NCBI RefSeq assembly: GCF_001518815.1
Contig: NZ_CP013987.1
Coordinates: 723,001-787,000, forward strand
Reading direction: 5' to 3'
Length of the DNA stretch: 64,000 bases
From: Pseudomonas oryzihabitans
Lineage (GTDB): Bacteria; Pseudomonadota; Gammaproteobacteria; Pseudomonadales; Pseudomonadaceae
The translations under genes were made by a program, and so were the position numbers. This document shows positions 20,080-29,262 of the stretch, piece by piece. Under the pieces are notes generated by a model. It ran no database searches. It saw nothing but the letters and a program-made list of their open reading frames with translations, and was not told the DNA's origin. The stretch's first letter is position 1; every line of letters begins with the position of its first letter.

Positions 20080-21480
20080 TCAGCCGGGATCGCGGTGGTT
20101 GGGGTGCAGGTCGCTCAGGGCGACACTGACCGAGGTACGGGTGGCGAGGTCGATGCCCTGGGTCGCTACCTCGGCGAGGAAATCGATCTGCTCGGGGGTG
20201 ATGACATAGGGCGGCAGGAAGTAGACCACGTTGCCCAGCGGCCGTAACAGGGCGCCGCGGAAGAGGGCGTGCTGATAGACCGCAAGGCCGCGTCTTTCCT
20301 GCCAGGGGTAGGGCGTGCGGCGGGCCTTGTCGGCGGTCATCTCGATGGCCAGGGCCATGCCGGTCTGGCGCACTTCGCCAACGTGGGGATGATCGACCAG
20401 GTGGGCCGTGGCCTCGGCCATGCGCCGCGCCAGCGGCTTGTTGGCTTCGATGACGTCGTCCTGTTCGAAGATGTCCAGGGTCGCCAGGGCGGCGGCGCAG
20501 GCCAGCGGATTGCCAGTGTAGCTGTGCGAGTGCAGGAAGGCGCGCAGGGTGTCGTAGTCGTCGTAGAAGGCCTGGTAGACGGCGTCGGTGGTCAGGCAGG
20601 CGGCCAGCGGCAGGTAGCCGCCGGTGAGGGCCTTGGACAGGCAGAGGAAGTCCGGACGGATGCCAGCCTGTTCGCAGGCGAACATCGTACCGGTGCGGCC
20701 GAAGCCCACGGCGATCTCGTCATGGATCAGGTGCACGCCATAGCGGTCGCAGGCCTCGCGCAAGAGGCGCAGATAGACCGGGTGGTACATGCGCATGCCG
20801 GTGGCGCCCTGGATCAGCGGCTCGACGATGACCGCGGCGACACTGGCGTGGTGCTCGGCCAGGGTGCGCTCCATGTGCGCGAACATCTGCCGTGAATGCT
20901 CTTCCCAGCCCATGCCCTCGGGACGCAGGTAGCAGTCCGGGCTCGGCACCTTGAGGGTGTCCAGCAACAGGCCTTGGTAGGTCTCGGTGAACAGCGCCAC
21001 GTCACCCACCGACATGGCTGCCACCGTCTCGCCGTGGTAGCTGTTGGTCAAGGTGACGAAGCGGCGCTTTTCCGGCTGCCCCACGTTGCGCCAGTAGTGA
21101 TAGCTCATCTTCAGCGCCACCTCGATGCACGAGGAGCCGTTGTCGGCATAGAACACCCGGTCGAGACCGGCCGGGGTCAGGGCGACCAGGCGCTCGGACA
21201 GCTCGATCACCGGCTGATGACTGAAGCCGGCGAGGATGACGTGCTCCAGCTGGTCGACCTGGGCCTTGATGCGCTCGTTGATGCGCGGATTGGCGTGGCC
21301 GAAGACGTTGACCCACCAGGAGCTGACGGCATCCAGGTAGCGGTTGCCGTCGAAGTCTTCCAGCCAGACACCTTCGCCGCGGCGGATCGGGATCACCGGC
21401 AGCTGCTCGTGATCCTTCATCTGGGTGCAGGGGTGCCAGAGCACCTCCAGGTCACGGCGCATCCAGTCGTGATTGGTCAT
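20080..21480 (-). CDS. bioA: Adenosylmethionine-8-amino-7-oxononanoate aminotransferase
   Basis: A 466-residue class III PLP aminotransferase that makes 7,8-diaminopelargonic acid in biotin synthesis, using S-adenosylmethionine as amino donor. It begins DLEVLWHPCTQMKDHE, a BioA hallmark; other blocks are SSWWVNVFGHANPRI (about residue 51), SYHGETVAAMSVGD (about 145), the cofactor-binding HDEIAVGFGRTG (about 248) and the PLP lysine in LSKALTGGYLPLAA (about 275). An AGGAG lies 9 bp before the ATG at 21480; the frame is open a further 45 bp upstream without conservation. Other bio genes are not in the window. Confidence 0.95.
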   Translation of the reverse strand: MTNHDWMRRDLEVLWHPCTQMKDHEQLPVIPIRRGEGVWLEDFDGNRYLDAVSSWWVNVFGHANPRINERIKAQVDQLEHVILAGFSHQPVIELSERLVALTPAGLDRVFYADNGSSCIEVALKMSYHYWRNVGQPEKRRFVTLTNSYHGETVAAMSVGDVALFTETYQGLLLDTLKVPSPDCYLRPEGMGWEEHSRQMFAHMERTLAEHHASVAAVIVEPLIQGATGMRMYHPVYLRLLREACDRYGVHLIHDEIAVGFGRTGTMFACEQAGIRPDFLCLSKALTGGYLPLAACLTTDAVYQAFYDDYDTLRAFLHSHSYTGNPLACAAALATLDIFEQDDVIEANKPLARRMAEATAHLVDHPHVGEVRQTGMALAIEMTADKARRTPYPWQERRGLAVYQHALFRGALLRPLGNVVYFLPPYVITPEQIDFLAEVATQGIDLATRTSVSVALSDLHPNHRDPG

Positions 21481-21654
21481 TGGCGGTCTCCTGGCGGCGG
21501 GCCCGGCGATAAAAAGGGGGCGCAAGCCTAAGCCAGGGCGCGCGACGGGAGCAAGGCGCGGGCCGATTGCCGGTCGTGGCGGCAGCTAGTGGCCCCGTGG
21601 CCGCTGGCGTATGCTGCGCCACCGCTGTTCCCCGGTCCCAGGAGTCTAGAAAAG

Positions 21655-23232
21655 ATGTCGTCGCGTTGGACAGGTTTTACCGTCTGCTTGGCAGCCGGCG
21701 TATTCGCTACCAGCCTGAGCGCAGGCGCCGCCGAGAAGGCGCATAAGGAGACGCACAAGGCGCCGGAAAAGGCCGCCGCTGCGCCCGTCGCGCCCAGTGG
21801 TCCCTCGGTGATCGTGGTCGGCGCCGGCATGGCCGGGCTGGCCTCGGCCTATGAACTGCAGCAGGCGGGTTGGAACGTGACCCTGCTGGAAGCCGGCCCG
21901 CGGGTTGGTGGCCGCTCCGGTCTCGCCTCCAGCGAGTGGATCGGCGACACCAAGGCCCAGCCGCTGCTCAACCACTACCTGGATACCTTCAAGCTCAAGA
22001 CCGTGGACGCGCCGTCCTTCGTGCGCACCCCGGGCTATCTGATCGAAGGCCAGTACTATTCCCAGGACGACCTGGCGCAGAAGATGCCGGCCGTGGCCGA
22101 TGCCCTGAAGCGCGTCGACAAGTCCCTGGACGATCTGGCCGCCGCCATCAGCGATCCGCTGCAGCCGACCGCCACCCCGACCCTGCACGCCCTCGACCAG
22201 ATCAACGCCGCCACCTGGCTGGACAGGCAGAACCTGCCGCCGGTGGCGCGCCAGCTGATCAACCAGCGCATCCGCGTCCGCTACGACGAGCCCTCGCGCC
22301 TGTCGCTGCTCTATCTGGCCCAGCAGACCCGCGTCTATCGTGGCGTCGACGACAAGGACCTGCGCGCCTCCCGTCTGCCCGGTGGCAGCGAGGTGTTGGC
22401 CCAGGCCTTCGTCAAGCAGATCAAGACGATCAAGACTGACAACAAGGTCTCCAGCATCGTCCAGGACAAGGACGGCGTCGTGGTCAAGGCCGGTGCCACC
22501 GGCTACAAGGCCGACTATGTGGTGATGGCGGTGCCGCTGCGCGCCCTCGGCCAGGTGCAGATGACGCCGGCGCTGGATGCTACCCAGCAGGCGGCGATCA
22601 AGGGCACCACCTATGGCTGGCGCGACCAGATCCTGCTCAAGTTCAAGACCCCGGTGTGGGACAGCAAGTCGCGCATGAGCGGCGAAATCTACAGCGACCA
22701 GGGCCTGGGCATGCTGTGGGTGGAGCCGGACGTGAAGGGCGGCGCCAATGTGCTGGTCAACCTGGCCGGTGACAGCGCACGCCTGGTGCAGGCCTTTGGC
22801 GACAAGCAGATGGTCGACCAGGTGCTGATCCGCTTCCATGCCTTCTATCCCAAGGCGCGCGGGGCCTTCTCCGGCTACGAAGTCCGTCGCTACAGCCGCG
22901 ATCCGGGCCTGGGCGGCGCCTATCTGGCCTATGGTCCGGGCCAGATCACTCGCTACTGGCGGCTGTGGGAAAAGCCGGCCGGCCGGGTGATCTTCGCTGG
23001 CGAGCACACCGATCCGCTGCATCCGGGCACCCTGGAAGGCGCCCTGGCCAGCGGTCAGCGCGCCGCCGGCCAGGTCCGCGACCTCAAGGCCGGCAAGGCC
23101 GTGGTGCCGGTCGTGGCCAGTGCCAAGACCGCCGCCCAACCGGTCGCTGCGCCCAAGGCCGGTGACGCCGCGCCGGCCAAGGCCAGTGGCGAGCACGGCT
23201 TCTTCTGGAAGCTGTTCCACTGGTCGTTCTGA
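21655..23232 (+). CDS. Exported flavin-containing amine oxidase-like protein
   Basis: A 525-residue FAD protein. Residues 1-25 look like a Sec signal peptide (WTGFTVCLAAGVFATSLSAGAA) without a twin arginine, followed by a Lys/Ala/Pro-rich linker to about residue 50. The dinucleotide-binding motif VIVVGAGMAGLASAYELQQA is at about 56-75 with GPRVGGRSG shortly after; the C-terminal FAD motif is VIFAGEHTDPLHPGTLEGAL (about 444-463). The substrate is unknown; members oxidise amines or amino acids. A C-terminal tail of about 50 residues, Ala/Lys-rich and ending in the aromatic segment GFFWKLFHWSF, lies outside the family core. AGGAG lies 11 bp before the ATG. It stands alone between bioA (divergent) and cytochrome b561. 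Confidence 0.82.
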   Translation: MSSRWTGFTVCLAAGVFATSLSAGAAEKAHKETHKAPEKAAAAPVAPSGPSVIVVGAGMAGLASAYELQQAGWNVTLLEAGPRVGGRSGLASSEWIGDTKAQPLLNHYLDTFKLKTVDAPSFVRTPGYLIEGQYYSQDDLAQKMPAVADALKRVDKSLDDLAAAISDPLQPTATPTLHALDQINAATWLDRQNLPPVARQLINQRIRVRYDEPSRLSLLYLAQQTRVYRGVDDKDLRASRLPGGSEVLAQAFVKQIKTIKTDNKVSSIVQDKDGVVVKAGATGYKADYVVMAVPLRALGQVQMTPALDATQQAAIKGTTYGWRDQILLKFKTPVWDSKSRMSGEIYSDQGLGMLWVEPDVKGGANVLVNLAGDSARLVQAFGDKQMVDQVLIRFHAFYPKARGAFSGYEVRRYSRDPGLGGAYLAYGPGQITRYWRLWEKPAGRVIFAGEHTDPLHPGTLEGALASGQRAAGQVRDLKAGKAVVPVVASAKTAAQPVAAPKAGDAAPAKASGEHGFFWKLFHWSF

Positions 23233-23242
23233 TCGCGACCTG

Positions 23243-23274
23243 AGCCCAGACGCTGCCGCTGCGCAGCGTCTGGG
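23243..23274 (+). terminator. Strong hairpin after the amine oxidase gene
   Basis: A 13-bp perfect stem (GCCCAGACGCTGC pairing with GCAGCGTCTGGGC) with a 5-base loop lies 11 bp after the stop codon. There is no clear run of T after it, so termination may be inefficient or factor-assisted. Its placement between two plus-strand genes fits a terminator. Confidence 0.55.
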
Positions 23275-23405
23275 CCGGACCGGACGAGGCGCTCGCGCGC
23301 CCTCCGATCCATCGAATCCTTCGATATTGATTCGACACTTTTTCCGCTTTCCATCGATACGTTTGCGGCTAGGCTTAGGCAAAGCTTTTTCAGGAGAGAA
23401 AAGCG

Positions 23406-23960
23406 ATGCACTGGCGCAACGACGGCCTTCGCTACGGTCTGGTAAGTCTGGTTCTGCATTGGGTCATGGCCCTGGCGATCATCGCCATGTTCGCCTCCGG
23501 TCTGTGGATGCGGACCCTGGACTACTACGACACCTGGTACCACACCGCCCCCGAGCTGCATAAGAGCGCCGGCATCCTCTTGCTGATCGCCCTGGTGCTG
23601 CGCCTGCTCTGGCGCCTGGTCAGCCCGCCGCCGCCGGTGGAAGGCAGCCCCCTGGTGCGCCGCGCCGCGGGTGCCGGGCACTTCCTGCTCTATGGGCTGA
23701 TGCTCACCGTGATGGTGGCCGGCTACCTGATTTCCACCGCCGATGGCGTGGCCATCGATGTCTTTGGCTGGTTCAAGGTCCCGGCGACCCTGAGCGGTCT
23801 GCCGGAGCAGGCCGACACCGCTGGCAAGATCCATCTCTGGTTCGCCTGGACGCTGATCGTCCTGGCCGGCCTGCACGTGGTGGCCGCCCTCAAGCACCAC
23901 TTCGTCGACCGCGACGGCACCCTGGTCCGCATGCTCGGCCGGGTCCACATCCCGCACTGA
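23406..23960 (+). CDS. Cytochrome b561 family protein
   Basis: A 184-residue membrane protein with four predicted helices (about residues 12-32, 52-70, 88-108 and 142-164). Likely haem-ligand histidines are His18 (LVLHWVMAL), His52 (LHKSAGI) and the histidine pair region [11 protein letters not shown] near the C-terminus. It belongs to the prokaryotic cytochrome b561 (YceJ/CybB) group, which passes electrons from quinol to periplasmic partners. AGGAG lies 11 bp before the start. It is followed 34 bp later by yceI, a pairing conserved across proteobacteria (yceJ-yceI). Confidence 0.92.
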   Translation: MHWRNDGLRYGLVSLVLHWVMALAIIAMFASGLWMRTLDYYDTWYHTAPELHKSAGILLLIALVLRLLWRLVSPPPPVEGSPLVRRAAGAGHFLLYGLMLTVMVAGYLISTADGVAIDVFGWFKVPATLSGLPEQADTAGKIHLWFAWTLIVLAGLHVVAALKHHFVDRDGTLVRMLGRVHIPH

Positions 23961-23994
23961 TCGCCTTTCCCACCACCACATGGAGCTTCATCCA

Positions 23995-24573
23995 ATGCTG
24001 AAGAAAACCGTTGCCGCCCTGGCCCTGGGTACCGCTCTGCTGGGCGCTGGCCAGGCCATGGCCGCCGATTACAAGATCGACAAGCAGGGCCAGCACGCCT
24101 TCATCCAGTTCCGTATCCAGCACCTGGGCTACAGCTGGCTGTATGGCACCTTCAAGGACTTCGACGGCAACTTCAGCTTCGATGCCAAGGATCCCTCCGC
24201 CGACAAGGTCAAGGTGACCATCAACACCGACAGCGTCGACACCAACCACGCCGAGCGTGACAAGCACCTGCGCAGCGCCGACTTCCTCAACGTCGCCGCC
24301 CATCCCCAGGCCAGCTTCGAATCCACCAAGGTCACCCCCACCGGCGACGGCACCGCCGACGTCACTGGCAACCTGACCCTGAACGGCGTGACCAAGCCGG
24401 TCACCATCAAGGCCCACTTCATGGGCGAGGGCAAGGACCCGTGGGGTGGCTACCGCGCCGGCTTCGAGGGCACCACCACCCTCAAGCTCAAGGATTTCAA
24501 CATCCAGAAGGACCTTGGTCCCAAGTCCCAGGAAGTGGAATTCATGCTGTCCTTCGAAGGCGTGCGCCAGTAA
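23995..24573 (+). CDS. yceI: YceI family periplasmic lipocalin-like protein
   Basis: A 192-residue exported protein with a Sec signal peptide ([22 protein letters not shown], cleaved before ADYKID). The mature part is the YceI beta-barrel: [20 protein letters not shown] near the start, [17 protein letters not shown] (about residue 95) and a C-terminal [12 protein letters not shown]. Members bind polyisoprenoids such as ubiquinone-8. With cytochrome b561 in front, a quinone-related role in the periplasm is likely. I chose the ATG at 23995 with GGAG 8 bp upstream; an in-frame ATG at 23980 is part of the Shine-Dalgarno region. Confidence 0.94.
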   Translation: MLKKTVAALALGTALLGAGQAMAADYKIDKQGQHAFIQFRIQHLGYSWLYGTFKDFDGNFSFDAKDPSADKVKVTINTDSVDTNHAERDKHLRSADFLNVAAHPQASFESTKVTPTGDGTADVTGNLTLNGVTKPVTIKAHFMGEGKDPWGGYRAGFEGTTTLKLKDFNIQKDLGPKSQEVEFMLSFEGVRQ

Positions 24574-24596
24574 CGGGACGCCCTCAGGTTGTAACC

Positions 24597-24625
24597 AAAA
24601 ATGCCGGATTCGTCCGGCATTTTTG
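24597..24625 (+). terminator. Rho-independent terminator after yceI
   Basis: AAAAATGCCGGA and TCCGGCATTTTT form a perfect 12-bp stem around a 3-5 base loop, with the T-run built in. This ends the cytochrome b561-yceI operon 24 bp after the yceI stop. The A-run on the other side makes it formally bidirectional. The rest of the 344-bp gap (24574-24917) holds the efflux operator/promoter and no gene that I can support. Confidence 0.92.
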
Positions 24626-24796
24626 TGGCTGGTCGTTTTTGGCGATGGAGTGGACGCCAGGGAAATTTCCCGGCAGAACTCGGCTCCTGCCTCATGGTCT
24701 GCTACCGAGGTCGTCGCACGGGCCCGGTTTTGTCAGCATGGCCTTTTTCACGAGCGTCGGAGCACCTGGCGAGATACCCGAGCATGGCACTTGGGT

Positions 24797-24828
24797 TATT
24801 TACAAACAGTCGTGAACGTAAGTATATT
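24797..24828 (+). promoter_or_regulatory. Promoter with TtgR-like operator upstream of the RND efflux operon
   Basis: TATTTACAAAC at 24797 and GAACGTAAGTATA ending at 24826 form an imperfect inverted repeat. From memory this matches the P. putida TtgR operator, whose halves begin TATTTACAAAC and end TGTAAGTATA. Within it, TTTACA (24799-24804) and TATATT (24823-24828) with an 18-bp spacer make a credible sigma-70 promoter, so a bound repressor would block it. The efflux gene starts 90 bp downstream. In P. putida the repressor gene ttgR is divergent at this place; here none is adjacent. Confidence 0.72.
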
Positions 24829-24917
24829 TGTCTGATAATAATTCCTATGCTCGAGCCGGTGCGGATCCACAAGGCGCGCTGCGCATGCTCATTTCCCAGC
24901 TTTCAAGGACTTTTGAT

Positions 24918-26111
24918 ATGCAGATCAAGCCGGCGCATGCCTTTTTCGCTCCCGCCCTGCTGGCCGTAGCCTTAGCCCTGGGTGCCTGCGGCAAGCAGGA
25001 CAACAAGGACCAGCAGCAACAGCAGCAGAAGCCCGCGGAAGTCGGGGTGGTGACGATGGAACCTCGCACCGTGACCCTGACCGATGAACTCCCCGGGCGT
25101 ACCGCCGCCTTCCGCATCGCCGAGGTCCGTCCCCAGGTGAGCGGCATCCTGCTCAAGCGCTATTTCACCGAAGGCGCCGACGTGAAGGCCGGCACTCAGC
25201 TCTATCAGATCGATCCGCGCACCTACGAGGCCAACGCCAATTCCGCCAAGGCCTCCCTGGCCCAGGCGCAGGCCACTCTCGCCTCCAACCGGCTCAAGGC
25301 CCAGCGCTATGGCGCCCTGGTCAAGGAGCAGGCGATCAGCAAGCAGGAAGCCGACGATGCGCTGTCCATGCAGCGGCAGAACGAAGCCCAGGTGGAATCG
25401 GCCAGGGCCGCCCTGCGCAACGCCGAGATCAACCTGGCCTACACCAAGGTCGCCGCGCCCATCTCCGGCCGCATCGGTCGCTCGATGATGACCGAAGGCG
25501 CCCTGGTCACCGCCGACCAGACCACCGCCCTGACCAGCATCACCCAGTTGGACCCCATCTATGTCGACGTGACCCAGTCCGCCACCGACCTCTTGCGCCT
25601 GCGTCGCGAGCTGGACAGCGGTCAGCTGCAGAAGGTGCAGGGCGAGAACGCCGCCGAGGTCAAGCTGATGCTGGAGGACGGTAGCGCCTATAGCCGTCCC
25701 GGCAAGCTCAAGTTCGCCGAGGTGTCGGTGGATCAGGGTACCGGCTCGGTGACCATCCGCGCCGAATTCCCCAACCCCGACAAGCTGCTGCTGCCCGGCA
25801 TGTTCGTGCGTGCCCAGTTGCAGTCCGGGGTGCGCCAGAACGCCCTGCTGGTACCGCAACAGGGCGTGACCCGCAACCTCAAGGGCCAGCCCACTGCCAT
25901 GGTGGTCAACGGCGAGGGCAAGGTCGAGCAACGGGTACTCAAGACCGAGCGTACCGTCGGTTCCGACTGGCTGGTCACCGATGGCCTCAAGGCCGGTGAC
26001 AAGGTCATCACCGAGGGTCTGCAAAAGATCAAACCGGGTGCCACCGTCACCGCCAAGCCGGCGAGCAACATCGCCTCCGCCGAGCAGAAGCCGGCGGGTC
26101 AGGGTCAGTAA
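24918..26111 (+). CDS. ttgA: RND efflux periplasmic adaptor lipoprotein (MexA/TtgA type)
   Basis: A 397-residue membrane-fusion protein. A lipoprotein signal ends in LGAC with Cys24 as the lipidation site, followed by a Gln-rich stretch (residues 31-37). Next come the beta-barrel/lipoyl halves (LPGRTAAFRIAEVRPQVSG at about 58; INLAYTKVAAPISGRIG about 173) around a helical hairpin (about 105-170), and a C-terminal membrane-proximal domain. It bridges the inner-membrane pump and the outer-membrane channel. The ATG at 24918 has AAGGA 10 bp upstream; an in-frame ATG at 24885 would spoil the signal peptide. It is 12 bp before the pump gene. The symbol is given for the closest known system by sequence and operator; mexA is the equivalent. 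Confidence 0.9.
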   Translation: MQIKPAHAFFAPALLAVALALGACGKQDNKDQQQQQQKPAEVGVVTMEPRTVTLTDELPGRTAAFRIAEVRPQVSGILLKRYFTEGADVKAGTQLYQIDPRTYEANANSAKASLAQAQATLASNRLKAQRYGALVKEQAISKQEADDALSMQRQNEAQVESARAALRNAEINLAYTKVAAPISGRIGRSMMTEGALVTADQTTALTSITQLDPIYVDVTQSATDLLRLRRELDSGQLQKVQGENAAEVKLMLEDGSAYSRPGKLKFAEVSVDQGTGSVTIRAEFPNPDKLLLPGMFVRAQLQSGVRQNALLVPQQGVTRNLKGQPTAMVVNGEGKVEQRVLKTERTVGSDWLVTDGLKAGDKVITEGLQKIKPGATVTAKPASNIASAEQKPAGQGQ

Positions 26112-26123
26112 GGGGAGCGCCCG

Positions 26124-29100
26124 ATGTCCAAGTTCTTCATCGATCGGCCCATTTTCGCCTGGGTAATCGCCCTGGTGATCATGCTCGCCGGCATCCTGTC
26201 GATCCTCAATCTGCCGATCAACCAGTACCCGAACATCGCCGCACCCGCGGTCTCGATCCAGGTGTCCTATCCGGGCGCCTCGGCGCAGACGGTGCAGGAC
26301 ACCGTGGTCCAGGTCATCGAACAGCAGATGAACGGGATCGACAACCTCAGGTACATCTCCTCGGAGTCCAACTCCGACGGCAGCATGACCATCATCGTGA
26401 CCTTCAACCAGGGCACCAACCCCGATATCGCGCAGGTCCAGGTGCAGAACAAGCTGCAGCTGGCGACGCCGCTCCTGCCGCAGGAAGTCCAGCAGCAGGG
26501 CATGCGCGTCGCCAAGTACCAGCGCAACTTCATGATGGTGGTGGGCCTGGTGTCCATGGATGGCTCCCTGACCAAGGAAGACCTGTCCAACTACATCGTC
26601 TCCAACATGCGTGATCCCATCGCCCGGACCACTGGTGTCGGTGACTTCCAGGTGTTTGGCGCCCAGTACGCCATGCGCATCTGGCTCGATCCGCAGAAGC
26701 TGGTGAAGTACCAGCTCACCCCGGTCGATGTCAGCGCCGCCATCCAGAGCCAGAACGTGCAGATCGCCTCCGGTCAGCTCGGTGGCCTGCCGGCGGTGCC
26801 GGGACAGCAACTCAACGCCACCATCATCGGCAAGACCCGTCTGACCAGCGTCGAGGAATTCGGCAAGATCTTCCTCAAGGTGGACCAGAGCGGGGCCCAG
26901 GTCCGGCTACGCGATGTGGCGCGGGTGGAATTGGGCGGCGAGAACTATTCCATCGATGCCCAGTTCGACGGCAAGCCGGCGTCCGGCATGGCCCTGCGTC
27001 TGGCCACCGGGGCCAACGCCCTGGACACCGCCAAGGCGGTCCATGCCACCATCGACCGCCTCAAGCCGTTCATGCCCCCGGGCATGGAAGTGGTCTATCC
27101 CTATGACACCACCCCAGTGGTGACCGCCTCCATCCACGAGGTGGTCAAGACCCTGGGCGAGGCGATCCTGCTGGTGTTCCTGGTGATGTTCCTGTTCCTG
27201 CAGAACTTCCGGGCCACCCTGATTCCCACCATCGCCGTGCCCGTGGTCCTGTTGGGCACCTTCGCGGTGCTGCTGGCCGCCGGTTTCACCATCAACATCC
27301 TGACCATGTTCGGCATGGTGCTCGCCATCGGCTTGCTGGTGGACGACGCCATCGTGGTGGTGGAAAACGTCGAGCGGGTGATGGCCGAGGAGGGCCTTTC
27401 GCCTAAGGAGGCGACGCGCAAGTCCATGGGCCAGATCCAGGGCGCCCTGGTGGGTATCGCCATGGTGCTGTCGGCGGTGTTCGTGCCCATGGCCTTCTTT
27501 GGTGGCTCCACCGGGGTGATCTATCGCCAGTTCTCCATCACCATCGTCTCCTCGATGGTGCTGTCGGTGCTGGTGGCCCTGATCCTGACGCCGGCGCTTT
27601 GCGCCACCATGCTCAAGCCGGTCAAGCAGGGGCACCACGAGAAGCGCGGTTTCTTCGGCTGGTTCAACCGCAAGTTCGAAAACGGTCAGCACCGTTACGA
27701 GCGCAGCGTGGCCGCCGTGATCCGCCACAAGGTGCCCTTCCTGCTGCTCTATGTGCTGATCGTCGGCGTCATGGTATTCCTGTTCACCCGTATCCAGTCG
27801 TCCTTCCTGCCGGAAGAGGACCAGGGCGTGATCTTCGCCCAGGTCACCACGCCGCCGGGCTCCACTGCCGAGCGGACGCAGAAGGTGCTCGACACCATGC
27901 GCGAGATGATGATGAAAAACGACTCGAGCGCGGTCAGCTCGATGTTCACCGTCAACGGCTTCAACTTCGCCGGTCGTGGCCAGAGTTCGGGTCTGGCCTT
28001 CATCCAGCTCAAGCCCTGGGAAGAGCGCCCGGATGCGCGCGACGGTGCCAGCGCCGTGGCCGGTCGGGCCATGGGCTACCTGTCGGGCATCAAGGACGCC
28101 ATCGTCTACGCCATCGTGCCGCCGGCGGTACTGGAGCTGGGTAACGCCACCGGCTTCGACTTCTATCTGCAGGACCAGGGCGGCATCGGTCACGAGGCGC
28201 TCATGGCTGCCCGTAACCAGCTGCTCGGCATGGCCGCGCAGAATTCCAAGCTGATGCAGACCCGTCCCAACGGCCTCAACGACGAGCCGCAATTCAAGCT
28301 CATCGTCGACGACGAGAAGGTGCGGGCCCTGGGCCTGTCGCAGAGCGACGTCAACCAGACCCTGTCCATCGGCTGGGCCTCCAGCTACGTCAACGACTTC
28401 ATCGACCGCGGTCGGGTGAAGAAGGTGTACCTGCAGGGCGAAGCCAGCGCGCGGATGAACCCCGAGGACTTCAACAAGTGGTACGTGCGCAACGGCTCAG
28501 GCGAGATGGTGCCGGTGTCGGCCTTCGCCCGCGGCGAATGGATCTACGGGTCGCCCAAGCTGGAGCGCTACAACGGCATCTCCTCGCTGGAGATCCTCGG
28601 TTCCGCCGCGCCTGGCTACAGCACCGGTGATGCCATGGCCGAGATCGAGCGCATGGCCAAGGACCTGCCGCAGGGCGTGGGCATCGCCTGGACCGGTCTG
28701 TCCTACGAGGAACGGCTGTCCGGCTCCCAGGCGCCGGCGCTCTATGCGCTGTCGCTGCTGGTGGTGTTCCTTTGCCTCGCGGCGCTGTACGAAAGCTGGT
28801 CGATCCCGATCGCGGTCATCCTGGTGGTGCCGCTGGGGGTGGTGGGGGCCTTGCTGGCTACCTACTTCCGTGGTCTGGCCAACGACGTCTTCTTCCAGGT
28901 CGGTCTGTTGACGACCATTGGCCTGGCGGCGAAGAACGCCATCCTGATCGTGGAATTCGCCAAGGAGCTGCACGAAGGCGGCAAGAACATCGTCGACGCG
29001 GCAGTGGAAGCCTCGCGCATGCGCCTGCGGCCCATCATCATGACCTCCATGGCCTTCATCCTGGGCGTGGTGCCCCTGGCGATCTCCTCGGGCGCCAGCT

Positions 29101-29261
29101 CCGGCAGCCAGCACGCGGTCGGTACCGGCGTGATCGGCGGCATGCTCACCGCCACGATCCTGGCGATCTTCTGGATTCCCATGTTCTACGTGGTGGTCAG
29201 CAGCCTGTTCAAGGACAAGGCCAGCAAGGACCAGGAAGCCCATGGCAAGGAAGGACACTGA
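26124..29261 (+). CDS. ttgB: RND multidrug efflux pump inner-membrane transporter (MexB/TtgB type)
   Basis: A 1045-residue HAE1-family proton/drug antiporter, the full family length. It starts [16 protein letters not shown], as in AcrB/MexB. The proton-relay aspartates are Asp407-Asp408 in [14 protein letters not shown], with the partner Lys in [15 protein letters not shown] (about residue 940). The two large periplasmic loops lie between TM1-TM2 and TM7-TM8. Expected substrates are beta-lactams, quinolones, solvents and similar compounds, by family. It lies between the adaptor and the channel gene in one operon, with almost no spacing (12 bp and 1 bp). Confidence 0.95.
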   Translation: MSKFFIDRPIFAWVIALVIMLAGILSILNLPINQYPNIAAPAVSIQVSYPGASAQTVQDTVVQVIEQQMNGIDNLRYISSESNSDGSMTIIVTFNQGTNPDIAQVQVQNKLQLATPLLPQEVQQQGMRVAKYQRNFMMVVGLVSMDGSLTKEDLSNYIVSNMRDPIARTTGVGDFQVFGAQYAMRIWLDPQKLVKYQLTPVDVSAAIQSQNVQIASGQLGGLPAVPGQQLNATIIGKTRLTSVEEFGKIFLKVDQSGAQVRLRDVARVELGGENYSIDAQFDGKPASGMALRLATGANALDTAKAVHATIDRLKPFMPPGMEVVYPYDTTPVVTASIHEVVKTLGEAILLVFLVMFLFLQNFRATLIPTIAVPVVLLGTFAVLLAAGFTINILTMFGMVLAIGLLVDDAIVVVENVERVMAEEGLSPKEATRKSMGQIQGALVGIAMVLSAVFVPMAFFGGSTGVIYRQFSITIVSSMVLSVLVALILTPALCATMLKPVKQGHHEKRGFFGWFNRKFENGQHRYERSVAAVIRHKVPFLLLYVLIVGVMVFLFTRIQSSFLPEEDQGVIFAQVTTPPGSTAERTQKVLDTMREMMMKNDSSAVSSMFTVNGFNFAGRGQSSGLAFIQLKPWEERPDARDGASAVAGRAMGYLSGIKDAIVYAIVPPAVLELGNATGFDFYLQDQGGIGHEALMAARNQLLGMAAQNSKLMQTRPNGLNDEPQFKLIVDDEKVRALGLSQSDVNQTLSIGWASSYVNDFIDRGRVKKVYLQGEASARMNPEDFNKWYVRNGSGEMVPVSAFARGEWIYGSPKLERYNGISSLEILGSAAPGYSTGDAMAEIERMAKDLPQGVGIAWTGLSYEERLSGSQAPALYALSLLVVFLCLAALYESWSIPIAVILVVPLGVVGALLATYFRGLANDVFFQVGLLTTIGLAAKNAILIVEFAKELHEGGKNIVDAAVEASRMRLRPIIMTSMAFILGVVPLAISSGASSGSQHAVGTGVIGGMLTATILAIFWIPMFYVVVSSLFKDKASKDQEAHGKEGH

Positions 29262-29262
29262 T

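Noticed and set aside
24626..24796. A remnant of a divergent ttgR/mexR-type repressor gene
   Set aside because: The minus-strand translations next to the operator contain stops and no helix-turn-helix or TetR-like start.
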